A DNA stretch of 64,000 nucleotides from Bradyrhizobium sp. NDS-1 (GTDB taxonomy: Bacteria; Pseudomonadota; Alphaproteobacteria; Rhizobiales; Xanthobacteraceae): positions 1,163,501 to 1,227,500 of the forward strand of contig NZ_CP136628.1 of the NCBI RefSeq assembly GCF_032918005.1. The letters are read 5' to 3'. The notes under the pieces were generated by a model. The model was given only the letters and a program-made list of their open reading frames with translations. It had not been told where the DNA came from and searched no databases. The number at the start of each line of letters is the position of its first letter. Positions within the stretch are counted from its first letter, which is position 1. The translations under genes and the position numbers were made by a program. Shown here in pieces: positions 52,195 through 60,630 of this stretch.

Positions 52195-53700
52195 TCAGAT
52201 CCGGCGCGCGAGCGCCGCGTTGCCGCTGATGCGTTGTGCCGGAGCTGCGGCTGATGTCGTGCCAGATGTCGTGCCTTGGCTGGGGGGAGCGGAGCCATTG
52301 GATCCCTGAATGTCCTGCGCCTGGTTCGGCGCGGCCCCGCCGGTAGCAGATGCCCCCTCCGGCCGCAATGGCCGGGGCGGTGCGAACAGGAAGCCCTGGC
52401 CGAACCGCACGTCATAGTCGAGCAGGTCCACGACCGCGCGCTCGCCTTCGATCCTTTCGGCGATCAGGTCGATGCCGAAGCGGCCGAGTAGGTCGGAGAG
52501 GTCGGAGGGATGGATGTCCGAGGCCGAGGACTGCCTGGGGTCGAGCAGCAGCGTGGCCGGAACCTTGATGAAGCGGACCCCGCGGTCGGCCAGCTCGCGC
52601 GGCTCGATCCTCAGATCCGTGACATGGTCGATCGAGAAACGGAAGCCGCGCTGGGCGAGCGCTGCGAGATTCTCGGTCTCGGCCGGGCCGAGATTGCGGA
52701 ATGTCGATTGCTTGAACTCCAGCACCAGCGAGGGCGCCAGCGCCCGGTTGGCTTCGAGGAAGTCGAGGCATTGCGCGAAGATGGTGGAATTGCCGAGCGT
52801 TGAAGCCGCGACATTGCAGAACACGCCGACGTCCTTGTTGCGCACCATCAGGCGTCGCAGCACCTGCACACAGCGCAGCATCACCATGTTGTCGATCCGC
52901 CCGATCAGCCCGGAGGCCTCCGCGATGCTGATGAACTCCTCGGCTGCGATCAACTGGTCGCGGTCGTCGCGCAGGCGCGTCACCGCCTCGTAGAACCGCA
53001 CCTTGCGCTGCGGCAGCGTCACCATCGGCTGGAGGAAGATGTCGATGCGGTTCTCCTCGACGGCGTTGCGGAGCGTCGCCAGCAGCTGAGTCTGGTTGCG
53101 TCCGGAGGCCGTCTGAGACGGGTTGATGGTCTGGGGCTGGACCGCCGGCGCCGGCCGCGGATGCGCCAGCGGAGGCGGAGGTGCTGCGGGTAGCGGGGGA
53201 GGGGCAGCCGGGCGTTCGTCGAGCGGCGCCGCCAGATCGATGGGCGGCTCCGGCTCGGACCAGGCCGCCGGGGCGGCAGCCGGCGTCGGTGCGCCGCCGG
53301 CCAGCAAGTCCTCATGGGCCGACACGGTGGTTGCGAGCTGCTTGACCAAGCCGCCGAGTTCATTGATCTCGCCGACCACGGACTGGATGCGGTCGGAGTT
53401 GGTCGAATTGGACGAGGCGATGCGTCCCTCGATCGCAGCTAGCCGGCGGCCGAACTCGGCGACCTGGCGGGCGAGATCGGCGGTGCCACGCGACAGATCG
53501 GCGATCTGGCCGCCGACGTCGCTGCGGTCGCGCAGCCGCATCGACACTGCGTTGTAGAGGATCAGGAAGGTCAGCACGGTCAGCGCCACGATCGCCGATT
53601 CGGTTCCACTGATGCCGGCGACGGCGTAGAGCACAAGCCCGAGCGAGGCCGCGACCAGAACCATGCAGAAGGCGATGAAGATCGTCGAAATGCGAATCAT
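52195..53700 (-). CDS. Membrane-anchored degenerate EAL domain protein (TipF-like)
   Basis: The 501-residue protein has two N-terminal membrane helices (residues 3-50), a coiled coil (about 60-130), a Pro/Ala linker, and an EAL domain (about 200-450). The signature Glu remains in FYEAVTRLRD, but DDFG is replaced by SIDHVTDLR, so phosphodiesterase activity is doubtful. Caulobacter TipF has this layout: a c-di-GMP-binding EAL protein that helps place the flagellum. The neighbouring cheY supports a motility role. I infer TipF from architecture, not alignment. Confidence 0.8.
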   Translation of the reverse strand: MIRISTIFIAFCMVLVAASLGLVLYAVAGISGTESAIVALTVLTFLILYNAVSMRLRDRSDVGGQIADLSRGTADLARQVAEFGRRLAAIEGRIASSNSTNSDRIQSVVGEINELGGLVKQLATTVSAHEDLLAGGAPTPAAAPAAWSEPEPPIDLAAPLDERPAAPPPLPAAPPPPLAHPRPAPAVQPQTINPSQTASGRNQTQLLATLRNAVEENRIDIFLQPMVTLPQRKVRFYEAVTRLRDDRDQLIAAEEFISIAEASGLIGRIDNMVMLRCVQVLRRLMVRNKDVGVFCNVAASTLGNSTIFAQCLDFLEANRALAPSLVLEFKQSTFRNLGPAETENLAALAQRGFRFSIDHVTDLRIEPRELADRGVRFIKVPATLLLDPRQSSASDIHPSDLSDLLGRFGIDLIAERIEGERAVVDLLDYDVRFGQGFLFAPPRPLRPEGASATGGAAPNQAQDIQGSNGSAPPSQGTTSGTTSAAAPAQRISGNAALARRI

Positions 53701-53844
53701 GCCGCGCGTTACGCCTTTAAGAGCTGACTGCCTCCCCCGGGAAAATACGGGTCACGTCGCGATCCCGTCACGCCTCGTGCTCCCCCTAGGCCGCATGACC
53801 CTAACATCATTGTTGATTCGAGGGGATAGCGGCCTGGTCGCGGC

Positions 53845-55407
53845 TCATGTCAATCCCGCCCGGCGAAAGCCATCGATGTAGCGGTCACGGTCGCGGACAA
53901 GCTTGACCGGCATGAACTCGGCGAGCCAGGCGAGGGAGATGTTCGGCTGGGCACGGCGCAGCTCCCTCAGCGCCGCCTGGGCGAGATCCGTCTGCCCAGC
54001 CATGCCGGCAGCCGCCGTCAGCACCCGGTGCGCGCCGACGAAATCGCTGCGCTGGCGCAGGGCCTCCTGGGCGAGCCGGATCGCCTCCGCGTCATCGCCG
54101 CCGAGGAAGCGGGCATAAGCGGCGATGCCGTAATAGACGGGCGCATAGGGATCGCGCGGGCTGAGGCGGATCGCCCGTCGAGCGGCCTCGTCGGCGTCCT
54201 GCCAGCGGCCGCAATAGCCGAGCGCCAATCCATAATAGCCCTGCGCCAGGGCGAAATTCGGATTGAGCCGCAACGCGGTCTCGAATTCGGCCAGCGAATC
54301 CTCGAACCGGCGTGCAAACAAATTGACGTGCCCGAGCGCGTTGTGAGCCCAGGCATCCTCGTTGTCGGCACGGATCGCGGCTCGTGCGGCGCGTTCGGCG
54401 CCGGGGATCGCAGTGCTCATCTCCATCCAGCCCATATGGGCTGTGAACATGTAGCTGGTGCCGAGCAGTCCGAGCGCCTTGCCGTAGTTGGGGTCGAGCG
54501 CGATGGCCTTCTCGAGCAGTGCCTGCGCGACGACGTGATCCTGCCGTGTCACACGCCAGTAATGCGAAAGCGCGCGCATCACGAGATCCCAAGCGTCCAT
54601 GCTGTCCGGCGGCTTGCGTTGGGCGCGATAGCTTTCCGCGGCATAGAGCTGCGGCTCGATCGCGGCGACGATGGCCTCGGTGATCTCGTCCTGCACGGCA
54701 AACACGTCGGCGAGCTCGCGATCGTAACGTTCCGCCCAGAGATGACTGCCGGTGGCGACGTCGTTAAGTTGCGCGGTGATGCGCACGCGATCACCGTCCT
54801 TGCGGACGCTGCCTTCGACGACATAGCGGACGCCGAGCTCCTCCGCGACCTCACGCAGATGAACCGCGCGGCCCTTGTAGATGAACGAGGAGTTGCGCGC
54901 GATCACGAAGAACCAGCGCAGCTTCGACAGAGCGGTAATGATGTCTTCGCTCATGCCGTCCGAGAAATACTCCTGCTCGGCCTCGCCGCTCATATTCACG
55001 AACGGCAGGACCGCGATGGCGGGCCGGTCGGGCAGCGGCAAGCCCGCCGGTGTTGCGGTGGCCGGCCGGCTCGCCACTGCCGGCGTCGCCGCCTCCGAGA
55101 GCTCGGTGACCTCGCCGACAAACCGGACGCCTTTTCGCGCGATGGTTCGGATCAGCCGCTGCTCCTCACCACTGTCGTCGACCGCGCGCCGCGCGGCGTT
55201 GATCCGGCTGGTGAGGGTTGATTCCGAGACGACGCGGCCGTTCCAGACCGCGTCGAGCAGATTGTCCCGCGTCGCCACGCGCTCGCGGTTACGAACGAGA
55301 TAAAGCAGGAGATCAAACACCTGGGGCTCGAGCGCGATCAGCGCCTTCGCGCGGCGCAGTTCGCGCCGCTCGGCATCGAGCACGAAATCCTCGAAATGAA
55401 ACGGCAC
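53845..55407 (-). CDS. Winged-helix regulator with TolB-like and TPR domains
   Basis: The 520-residue protein begins at a GTG (MPFHFEDFVLDAERRELRRA) with an OmpR-type winged helix (residues 1-100; RNRERVATRDNLLDAVW). A TolB-N/adenylate-cyclase-associated region follows (IAVLPFVNMSGEAEQEYFSD) and at least five TPR units (about 290-500). CadC-like relatives have a membrane helix between domains; none is seen here, so it is probably cytoplasmic. Sensing through the TPR part is inferred. Confidence 0.88.
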   Translation of the reverse strand: MPFHFEDFVLDAERRELRRAKALIALEPQVFDLLLYLVRNRERVATRDNLLDAVWNGRVVSESTLTSRINAARRAVDDSGEEQRLIRTIARKGVRFVGEVTELSEAATPAVASRPATATPAGLPLPDRPAIAVLPFVNMSGEAEQEYFSDGMSEDIITALSKLRWFFVIARNSSFIYKGRAVHLREVAEELGVRYVVEGSVRKDGDRVRITAQLNDVATGSHLWAERYDRELADVFAVQDEITEAIVAAIEPQLYAAESYRAQRKPPDSMDAWDLVMRALSHYWRVTRQDHVVAQALLEKAIALDPNYGKALGLLGTSYMFTAHMGWMEMSTAIPGAERAARAAIRADNEDAWAHNALGHVNLFARRFEDSLAEFETALRLNPNFALAQGYYGLALGYCGRWQDADEAARRAIRLSPRDPYAPVYYGIAAYARFLGGDDAEAIRLAQEALRQRSDFVGAHRVLTAAAGMAGQTDLAQAALRELRRAQPNISLAWLAEFMPVKLVRDRDRYIDGFRRAGLT

Positions 55408-55527
55408 GCCAGTCTCGGCTCCGGCTCGGAAATCAAGGTGATCTCAGCGTAAAATAACGCCGCTCTCAAGGCCAGCGCGTCGCGCACACCCTATCGTCCC
55501 GGCGTTTTCAAACCCTGGAGAATTGCC

Positions 55528-56367
55528 ATGTCGACATCCGCCGCACTCAAACAGGCTCCGGCTCAGCCCGATCTAGCCGCCGTCAAGCAGCGCCAGCATG
55601 GCGCCTGGTCATCGGGCGACTATGCCGTGGTCGGGACCACACTGCAGATCGTCGGCGAGCAACTCTGCGAATCCCTGGATTTGCGAGCCGGCAGCAAGGT
55701 GCTGGACGTCGCTGCCGGCAACGGCAACGCGACGCTGGCCGCGGCCCGGCGCTGGTGTGACGTCACATCCACCGACTATGTTCCGGAGTTGCTCAAGCGC
55801 GGGCAGGAGCGCGCGGCGGCGGACCACCTGACGGTCGAATTTCGCGAGGCGGACGCCGAAGCCCTGCCGTTTGCGGACGCGAGCTACGACGTCGTGCTCT
55901 CGACCTTCGGGGTGATGTTCACGCCGGACCAGGACAAGGCGGCCTCCGAGCTCGCACGCGTCTGCAAATCCGGCGGCAAGATCGGCCTGGCCAATTGGAC
56001 CCCGCAGGGCTTCATCGGCCAGCTGTTCAAGACCATAGGCAAGCATCTGCCGCCGCCGGCCGGCGTGAAGTCGCCGGCGCTGTGGGGCACGCGGGCACGA
56101 CTCGAGGAGATGTTCGCAAGCCAAGCCTCCGACATCTCGGCCGAGCCTCGCATGTTCGTGTTCCGCTACCGCTCGCCCGAGCACTGGCTCGATGTCTTCA
56201 AGACCTTCTACGGGCCGACACTGAAGGCGTTTGCCGCGCTCGACGAGAGCGGCCAGGCTGCGCTGAGACGCGATCTGCTGGCGCTGCTCGGCGAATTCAA
56301 CCATGCCGATGACGGCACCATCGTCGTGCACAGCGAGTATCTGGAAGTCGTGATCACCAAGCGCTGA
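55528..56367 (+). CDS. Class I SAM-dependent methyltransferase
   Basis: The 279-residue protein has the UbiE/COQ5-like methyltransferase fold: motif I KVLDVAAGNGNATLAAARR (about residues 57-75), then FREADAEALPFADASYDVVL. Starts at ATG 55528 with CTGGAGAATT. It diverges from the winged-helix/TPR regulator gene 120 nt upstream, which may control it. The substrate is unknown; the C-terminal domain has no further signature. Confidence 0.9.
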   Translation: MSTSAALKQAPAQPDLAAVKQRQHGAWSSGDYAVVGTTLQIVGEQLCESLDLRAGSKVLDVAAGNGNATLAAARRWCDVTSTDYVPELLKRGQERAAADHLTVEFREADAEALPFADASYDVVLSTFGVMFTPDQDKAASELARVCKSGGKIGLANWTPQGFIGQLFKTIGKHLPPPAGVKSPALWGTRARLEEMFASQASDISAEPRMFVFRYRSPEHWLDVFKTFYGPTLKAFAALDESGQAALRRDLLALLGEFNHADDGTIVVHSEYLEVVITKR

Positions 56368-56417
56368 GATGCCGCTTGATCGGGCCGGGCAAGCTCCGGC
56401 CCGATCGTCCTCATCGG

Positions 56418-57548
56418 CTAGAATGGGGCGCTTGCACCGACCGTGTCGGCAGAGACCGCCTGGCGGGTGCCGAGCGGTTTCGGCTGCCCCTCGGTCGTAT
56501 CCCGCAGGGTCTGCCGCTCGATCTCCGAATTCAGCTCGGCGCCGAACATGATGACGATCGCCGACATCCACATCCACGTCATCAGGCCGATCGCCGCTCC
56601 GAGCGAGCCGTAGGTCGCGTTGTAATTGGCGAATTCGGAGAGATACCAGGACAGGAGCGCCGAGCCGGCGATCCAGAGAAGGGCCGCGATCACCGCGCCG
56701 AGGCTCAGCCATTGCCAGCGCGGGGCATCGCGACTGGGCGCGAAGCGGTACAGGATCGCAAGCGCCACCAGCAGGATGAGGAACAGCAGCGGCCATCGCG
56801 CCAGCGCCACGATCAGCTTGCTTTCGGGCGCCATGCCGAGGTGATTGAGCGCGAGGGGGAAGGCGACGACGGCACCGACCATCAGCAGCAGCGCCACGAT
56901 GCCGCCGACCGTGAAGGCCAGCGATACCATGTTGAGCTTGACGAAGCTCCGCTTCTCACGCTCCTCATAGGCGACATTCAGGGCATCGAAGATCGCCTTG
57001 ACGCCCGCATTGGCGCTCCAGATCGCGAGCAGGAGGCCGAGCAGGAAGGTGGCGCCGAGCGTGGTATTGCCGTTCGAGACCACGCGCGCGACCTGATCCT
57101 CGACGATCTGGAACGAACCTTCGGGCAGCATCGTCGCAAGCGTGTGGAGATTGGAGCTGATCGTGGAGGGATCGGCGAACAGGCCGTAGGAGGAGACCAC
57201 CGCCGTGACGGCAGGGAAAACCGCGAGCAGCCCAAAGAATACGACGCCGCCTGCGGTCGCCAGCAGCCGATCCTCGTCGATGCGTTGATAAGTGCGCCAG
57301 AAGATATCCTTCCAGCCCGCCCAGGGAATCGTGAACGGGCTCTTCGCATGACGGCCGCGGCCAGGCTGCACGGCCGCGCCCGCCGGATGGGTTTCCGGTG
57401 AATTCGCCTCGCCTTTGCGGCGGTCTTGGGGAGGTCCCGACCGGACCAGGCCGGAGTCCTGAAAGTAGCGCTCCGCCGTCAGCACGAAGACGGCGGTTGC
57501 CGCCACCAGCAGCCAGCTGTCGATCTGCTCGGAGCGCCGCACCAGCAT
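56418..57548 (-). CDS. YihY/BrkB family inner-membrane protein
   Basis: The 376-residue integral membrane protein has six or more hydrophobic segments, with the BrkB features WKDIFWRTYQRIDEDRLLAT and FGLLAVFPAVTAVVSSYGL, and GALIA-like LGAAIGLMTWMWMSAIVIMF near the C-terminus. An N-terminal hydrophobic stretch precedes a Pro/Lys-rich linker. The ATG at 57548 overlaps the upstream stop (TGATG). The family lacks an agreed function; early claims as RNase BN were dropped. Confidence 0.88.
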   Translation of the reverse strand: MLVRRSEQIDSWLLVAATAVFVLTAERYFQDSGLVRSGPPQDRRKGEANSPETHPAGAAVQPGRGRHAKSPFTIPWAGWKDIFWRTYQRIDEDRLLATAGGVVFFGLLAVFPAVTAVVSSYGLFADPSTISSNLHTLATMLPEGSFQIVEDQVARVVSNGNTTLGATFLLGLLLAIWSANAGVKAIFDALNVAYEEREKRSFVKLNMVSLAFTVGGIVALLLMVGAVVAFPLALNHLGMAPESKLIVALARWPLLFLILLVALAILYRFAPSRDAPRWQWLSLGAVIAALLWIAGSALLSWYLSEFANYNATYGSLGAAIGLMTWMWMSAIVIMFGAELNSEIERQTLRDTTEGQPKPLGTRQAVSADTVGASAPF

Positions 57549-58135
57549 CAAGCGTCCAATCGATGGCCGTGACGCCTGCGGCGTGCCGCAGTGAACCCCG
57601 CCAGTCCAATTGCCGCGAGCATCAGGCCAAGCTGCACGGGCCGGTTGGTGCGCGCTGGCAACGCTCTTGCGCCATGGCGGCGCTCGCCGGGCGCGAGCGG
57701 CGCAAGGGGAATGGCGGTCGCGACCTCCTTCACCGCCTCCTTGACCGTTCCGCGCGGAATTCGCGGGGTCGCTATGGCCACGCGCAAACGGCTGGCAAGT
57801 GGCACGATCGGCCTGGCTTTGCGCTTCATCTGAGCGGCCGCCACGCCGGCACAGATCGCGGCCAGCACCAGCAGCACCGCGCCGACGGCACCAAACCCCC
57901 AGAACTGCCCGTAAGCGATGGCAACCCAGCGGTACAGAGCCATCAGGCCGACGAAGAATGCCGCCACAACGAACAGGCCCGCGACGGCGAACAGCCCGCC
58001 GGCAACGGCGTAAGACGTCACCTTGCCGGTGGCCTGGCTGGTCTGGTCACGCAGATAGGATTGAGCGGCGCGTTTGACGTGGTTGAGCTTCAGCGCCATG
58101 CCGGCGCGTAGCAATTCGCCCGATGGCGCGAGCAT
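57548..58135 (-). CDS. Phage-holin-family / DUF-type membrane protein
   Basis: The 195-residue protein has two long membrane helices (about residues 44-70 and 80-103), a basic soluble part, and a third helix near the C-terminus (LGLMLAAIGLAGFTAA). It resembles the holin-like superfamily III proteins annotated next to BrkB genes. GGAGG lies 8 nt before ATG 58135. It is coupled to the BrkB gene by a 1-nt overlap. A true lytic role is unlikely, as no phage genes are near. Confidence 0.7.
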   Translation of the reverse strand: MLAPSGELLRAGMALKLNHVKRAAQSYLRDQTSQATGKVTSYAVAGGLFAVAGLFVVAAFFVGLMALYRWVAIAYGQFWGFGAVGAVLLVLAAICAGVAAAQMKRKARPIVPLASRLRVAIATPRIPRGTVKEAVKEVATAIPLAPLAPGERRHGARALPARTNRPVQLGLMLAAIGLAGFTAARRRRHGHRLDA

Positions 58136-58224
58136 CTGGACATCCTCCGAGAGCGAGAAAATTCGTCGGGGGATGAACGTGGCCGAATTTGACTTGTTCC
58201 GTTCGGGCCCGCGGCCGGGAGCGT

Positions 58225-59184
58225 TCAGTTGAGATCGGCGGCTGCGATCCAGAACACCTCGCCCTCGGATTCCTCGGTGTCGAGCCAGAGCAGCGGCAGT
58301 TCCGGAAAGGCCTCGTCGATCAGATCACGGCCGCGGCCGATCTCGCAGATCAGCCCGCCCTCCGGCGTCAGGTGCTCGGGCGCCTCGCGCAGGATCCGGC
58401 GCACCACGTCGAGGCCGTCGCGGCCCCCATCGAAGGCGAGCTTCGGCTCGGCCCGGCATTCCGGCGGCAGCGCCGCCATGCCTTCGGCATCGACATAGGG
58501 CGGATTGGTGATGATCAGGTCGTAGCGCGCATCGCCGAGCGGGGCGAACAGGTCGCCGCGATACAGGCTGATCCGGTCCTCGAGCCCGTATTCGCCGACA
58601 TTTCGCGCGGCGACCTCGAACGCGCCCTTGGAGATGTCGACGGCATCGACGGTGGCGTTCGGAAAATGATGCGCGGCAAGGATGGCGAGGCATCCCGATC
58701 CCGTGCACAGATCGAGCACGCGCTCGACGGCCATGGGATCGTCGATCAGCGCGCCGACGCTTTCTTCGCCGCCGAAATGCGACTCCAGCAGCTCGCCGAT
58801 GAAGGAGCGCGGAACGATGACGCGCTCGTCGACATAGAAGGGCAGGCCGCGCATGTAGATCTTGTTGACGAGATAGGCGGCCGGTTTGCGCGTGGTGACC
58901 CGCTGATGAATGAGATCGAGGACGGTCTTGCCCTCCGCGGCCGTGACGCGCGCGTTGGCGAACATCTCGAACTGTTCGGGATTGAGGTGCAGCGCCTCGC
59001 TGACCAGGAAGGCGGCCTCGGCAACCGGATCGGTCGTGCCATGGGCAAAGGCTAGCTCGGCTTCGACAAAGCGGCTCACCGCATAGCGGACGTAATCGAG
59101 CAGCGTGAGAAGTTCGCCCGGACCGATCTTGGCAAATTTTGGCGCGGCGCGGCCGCGCCCGGACTTTTTGGATGGTTTTGCCAT
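58225..59184 (-). CDS. prmB: 50S ribosomal protein L3 N5-glutamine methyltransferase
   Basis: PrmB methylates a glutamine of ribosomal protein L3. The 319-residue protein has motif I DLCTGSGCLAILAA and the catalytic NPPYVDAEGM typical of N5-glutamine methyltransferases. The N-terminal 30 residues are basic. VIVPRSFIGELL and EALHLNPEQFEMF separate it from PrmC. Its ATG overlaps the moaE stop by 1 nt, so it is the last gene of the leftward series from uvrC. Confidence 0.93.
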   Translation of the reverse strand: MAKPSKKSGRGRAAPKFAKIGPGELLTLLDYVRYAVSRFVEAELAFAHGTTDPVAEAAFLVSEALHLNPEQFEMFANARVTAAEGKTVLDLIHQRVTTRKPAAYLVNKIYMRGLPFYVDERVIVPRSFIGELLESHFGGEESVGALIDDPMAVERVLDLCTGSGCLAILAAHHFPNATVDAVDISKGAFEVAARNVGEYGLEDRISLYRGDLFAPLGDARYDLIITNPPYVDAEGMAALPPECRAEPKLAFDGGRDGLDVVRRILREAPEHLTPEGGLICEIGRGRDLIDEAFPELPLLWLDTEESEGEVFWIAAADLN

Positions 59185-59666
59185 CAGGATCGGGTCCAGC
59201 GTGCGGCGGCTTCGTCGTCGCGGGCCTGGGCCTCGACCCAGCCGGTGCCGGCGTCGCTTTCTTCCTTCTTCCAGAAGGGCGCGCTCGTCTTGAGATAATC
59301 CATCAGGAACTCGGCCGCCTGGAAGGCGGCCTGGCGGTGCTGCGAGGCGGCCAGCACCAGCACGATGTTCTGGCCCGGCATGAAGCGGCCGACGCGGTGG
59401 ATCACCGTGACGCCGTTCAGCGGCCAGCGCGAGGTCGCCTCGTCGACATGACGCCTGATCTCTTCCTCGGCCATGCCGGGGTAATGTTCGAGCGTCAGCG
59501 CGGCGATGTTCGCGCTGTCCTCGTCGGCGCGGCAGATGCCGGAAAAGCTCACGACGGCCCCGATGTCGGTGCGGCTCCCGGTCAGGAACGCGATTTCGCG
59601 GGCGATATCGAAATCATCCTCCTGAATACGAATCGTGACGGGGCAGGTGGAGACAGGGGAGGCCAT
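59184..59666 (-). CDS. moaE: Molybdopterin synthase catalytic subunit
   Basis: MoaE with MoaD inserts sulphur into precursor Z to make molybdopterin. The 160-residue protein has FSGICR, then GVTVIHRVGRFMPGQNIVLV and AAEFLMDYLKTSAPFWKKE with the catalytic lysine region. It lies 3 nt after moaD and overlaps prmB. Other molybdenum cofactor genes are not in this window. Confidence 0.95.
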   Translation of the reverse strand: MASPVSTCPVTIRIQEDDFDIAREIAFLTGSRTDIGAVVSFSGICRADEDSANIAALTLEHYPGMAEEEIRRHVDEATSRWPLNGVTVIHRVGRFMPGQNIVLVLAASQHRQAAFQAAEFLMDYLKTSAPFWKKEESDAGTGWVEAQARDDEAAARWTRS

Positions 59667-59669
59667 GGT

Positions 59670-59921
59670 CTAGCCGCCGGTCATTGGCGGGAAGAACGCG
59701 ATTTCGCGGGCGCCGGTGATCACAGCGTCCGATTTGACATGGGCGTGGTCGATCGCGGCGCGGATCACCTTCGGCTTCTCGAACGCGTAGGCGTAGGCCT
59801 CGCTTTGGCTCGACAGCCAGGCGATCAGCTCCGCGACGGTGTGCACGGTCGCAGGGGGCTCGATGGTCTCCTCCGCCTTGCCGACGCGCTCGCGCACCCA
59901 GGCAAAATATTTCACCTTCAT
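59670..59921 (-). CDS. moaD: Molybdopterin synthase sulphur carrier subunit
   Basis: The 83-residue protein has the beta-grasp ubiquitin-like fold and ends FFPPMTGG; the terminal Gly-Gly is thiocarboxylated. ATG 59921 gives MKVKYFAWVRERVGKAEETI, matching family N-termini; a longer frame upstream is unrelated. It overlaps the end of pgsA by 4 nt and precedes moaE, with which it forms the synthase. Confidence 0.94.
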   Translation of the reverse strand: MKVKYFAWVRERVGKAEETIEPPATVHTVAELIAWLSSQSEAYAYAFEKPKVIRAAIDHAHVKSDAVITGAREIAFFPPMTGG

Positions 59922-60535
59922 CCCTCGTCCTCCTTGATGAGGTGATGGATGCCGGCACGGAAATAGTCGTAGCCGGTATAAATGGTCACGATCGCCGAGG
60001 CCCACAGCAGCGCGAGGCCAATCATCGAGACGACGGGCACCACCTCGTCGCCGGCAGGTCCGGCGAGCAGAAAGCCGATGGCAACGAGTTGGACCGTGGT
60101 CTTCCACTTGGCAAGCTTGGTCACGGGCACGCTGACGCGAAGCGCGGCAAGATATTCGCGCAGGCCCGAGACCAGGATCTCGCGGCACAGGATCACGATG
60201 GCGGCCCACAGCGACCAGCCGTGGATGATGCCGTCGGCGGCCAGCATCAGCAGGCACGAGGCGACCAGCAGCTTGTCGGCGATCGGATCGAGCATCCGGC
60301 CGAACGCCGATTGCTGATTCCAGATCCGCGCATAATAGCCGTCGAGGTAGTCGGTCACCGCGGCGCCGATGAAGATGGCTACCGCCACCCAGCGCAGCCA
60401 CAGCGGCTGATCCAGAATCGATTGCGCGTAGATGCATCCGACCACGACCGGGATCGCGGCGATCCGGCCATAGGTCAGAATGTTCGGGAGGGACATCGCG
60501 CGGCTGGTCGTCCCTCGTGTCGTGGCGATGTTCAT
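59918..60535 (-). CDS. pgsA: CDP-diacylglycerol-glycerol-3-phosphate 3-phosphatidyltransferase
   Basis: PgsA makes phosphatidylglycerol phosphate in the inner membrane. The CDP-alcohol phosphotransferase signature is intact: DYLDGYYARI, then FGRMLDPIADK (D-G-AR-G-D-D spacing). Four to five membrane segments follow. I choose ATG 60535 (205 residues) with GGTAGGACGG before it; ATG 60496 (MSLPNILTYG) is also plausible. uvrC is 95 nt upstream and moaD overlaps its end. Confidence 0.93.
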   Translation of the reverse strand: MNIATTRGTTSRAMSLPNILTYGRIAAIPVVVGCIYAQSILDQPLWLRWVAVAIFIGAAVTDYLDGYYARIWNQQSAFGRMLDPIADKLLVASCLLMLAADGIIHGWSLWAAIVILCREILVSGLREYLAALRVSVPVTKLAKWKTTVQLVAIGFLLAGPAGDEVVPVVSMIGLALLWASAIVTIYTGYDYFRAGIHHLIKEDEG

Positions 60536-60630
60536 CCGTCCTACCAATACCGCTGCGGCCTGAAGGTCAACCGTCCCGCTCCCAGATGGGGTGCGGGATG
60601 CGACGAGCATATGACCGCGACTCCTTTAGT

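Noticed and set aside
57548..58135. Holin as evidence of a prophage
   Set aside because: No other phage gene or attachment site is near; the gene is coupled to a chromosomal BrkB-family gene.
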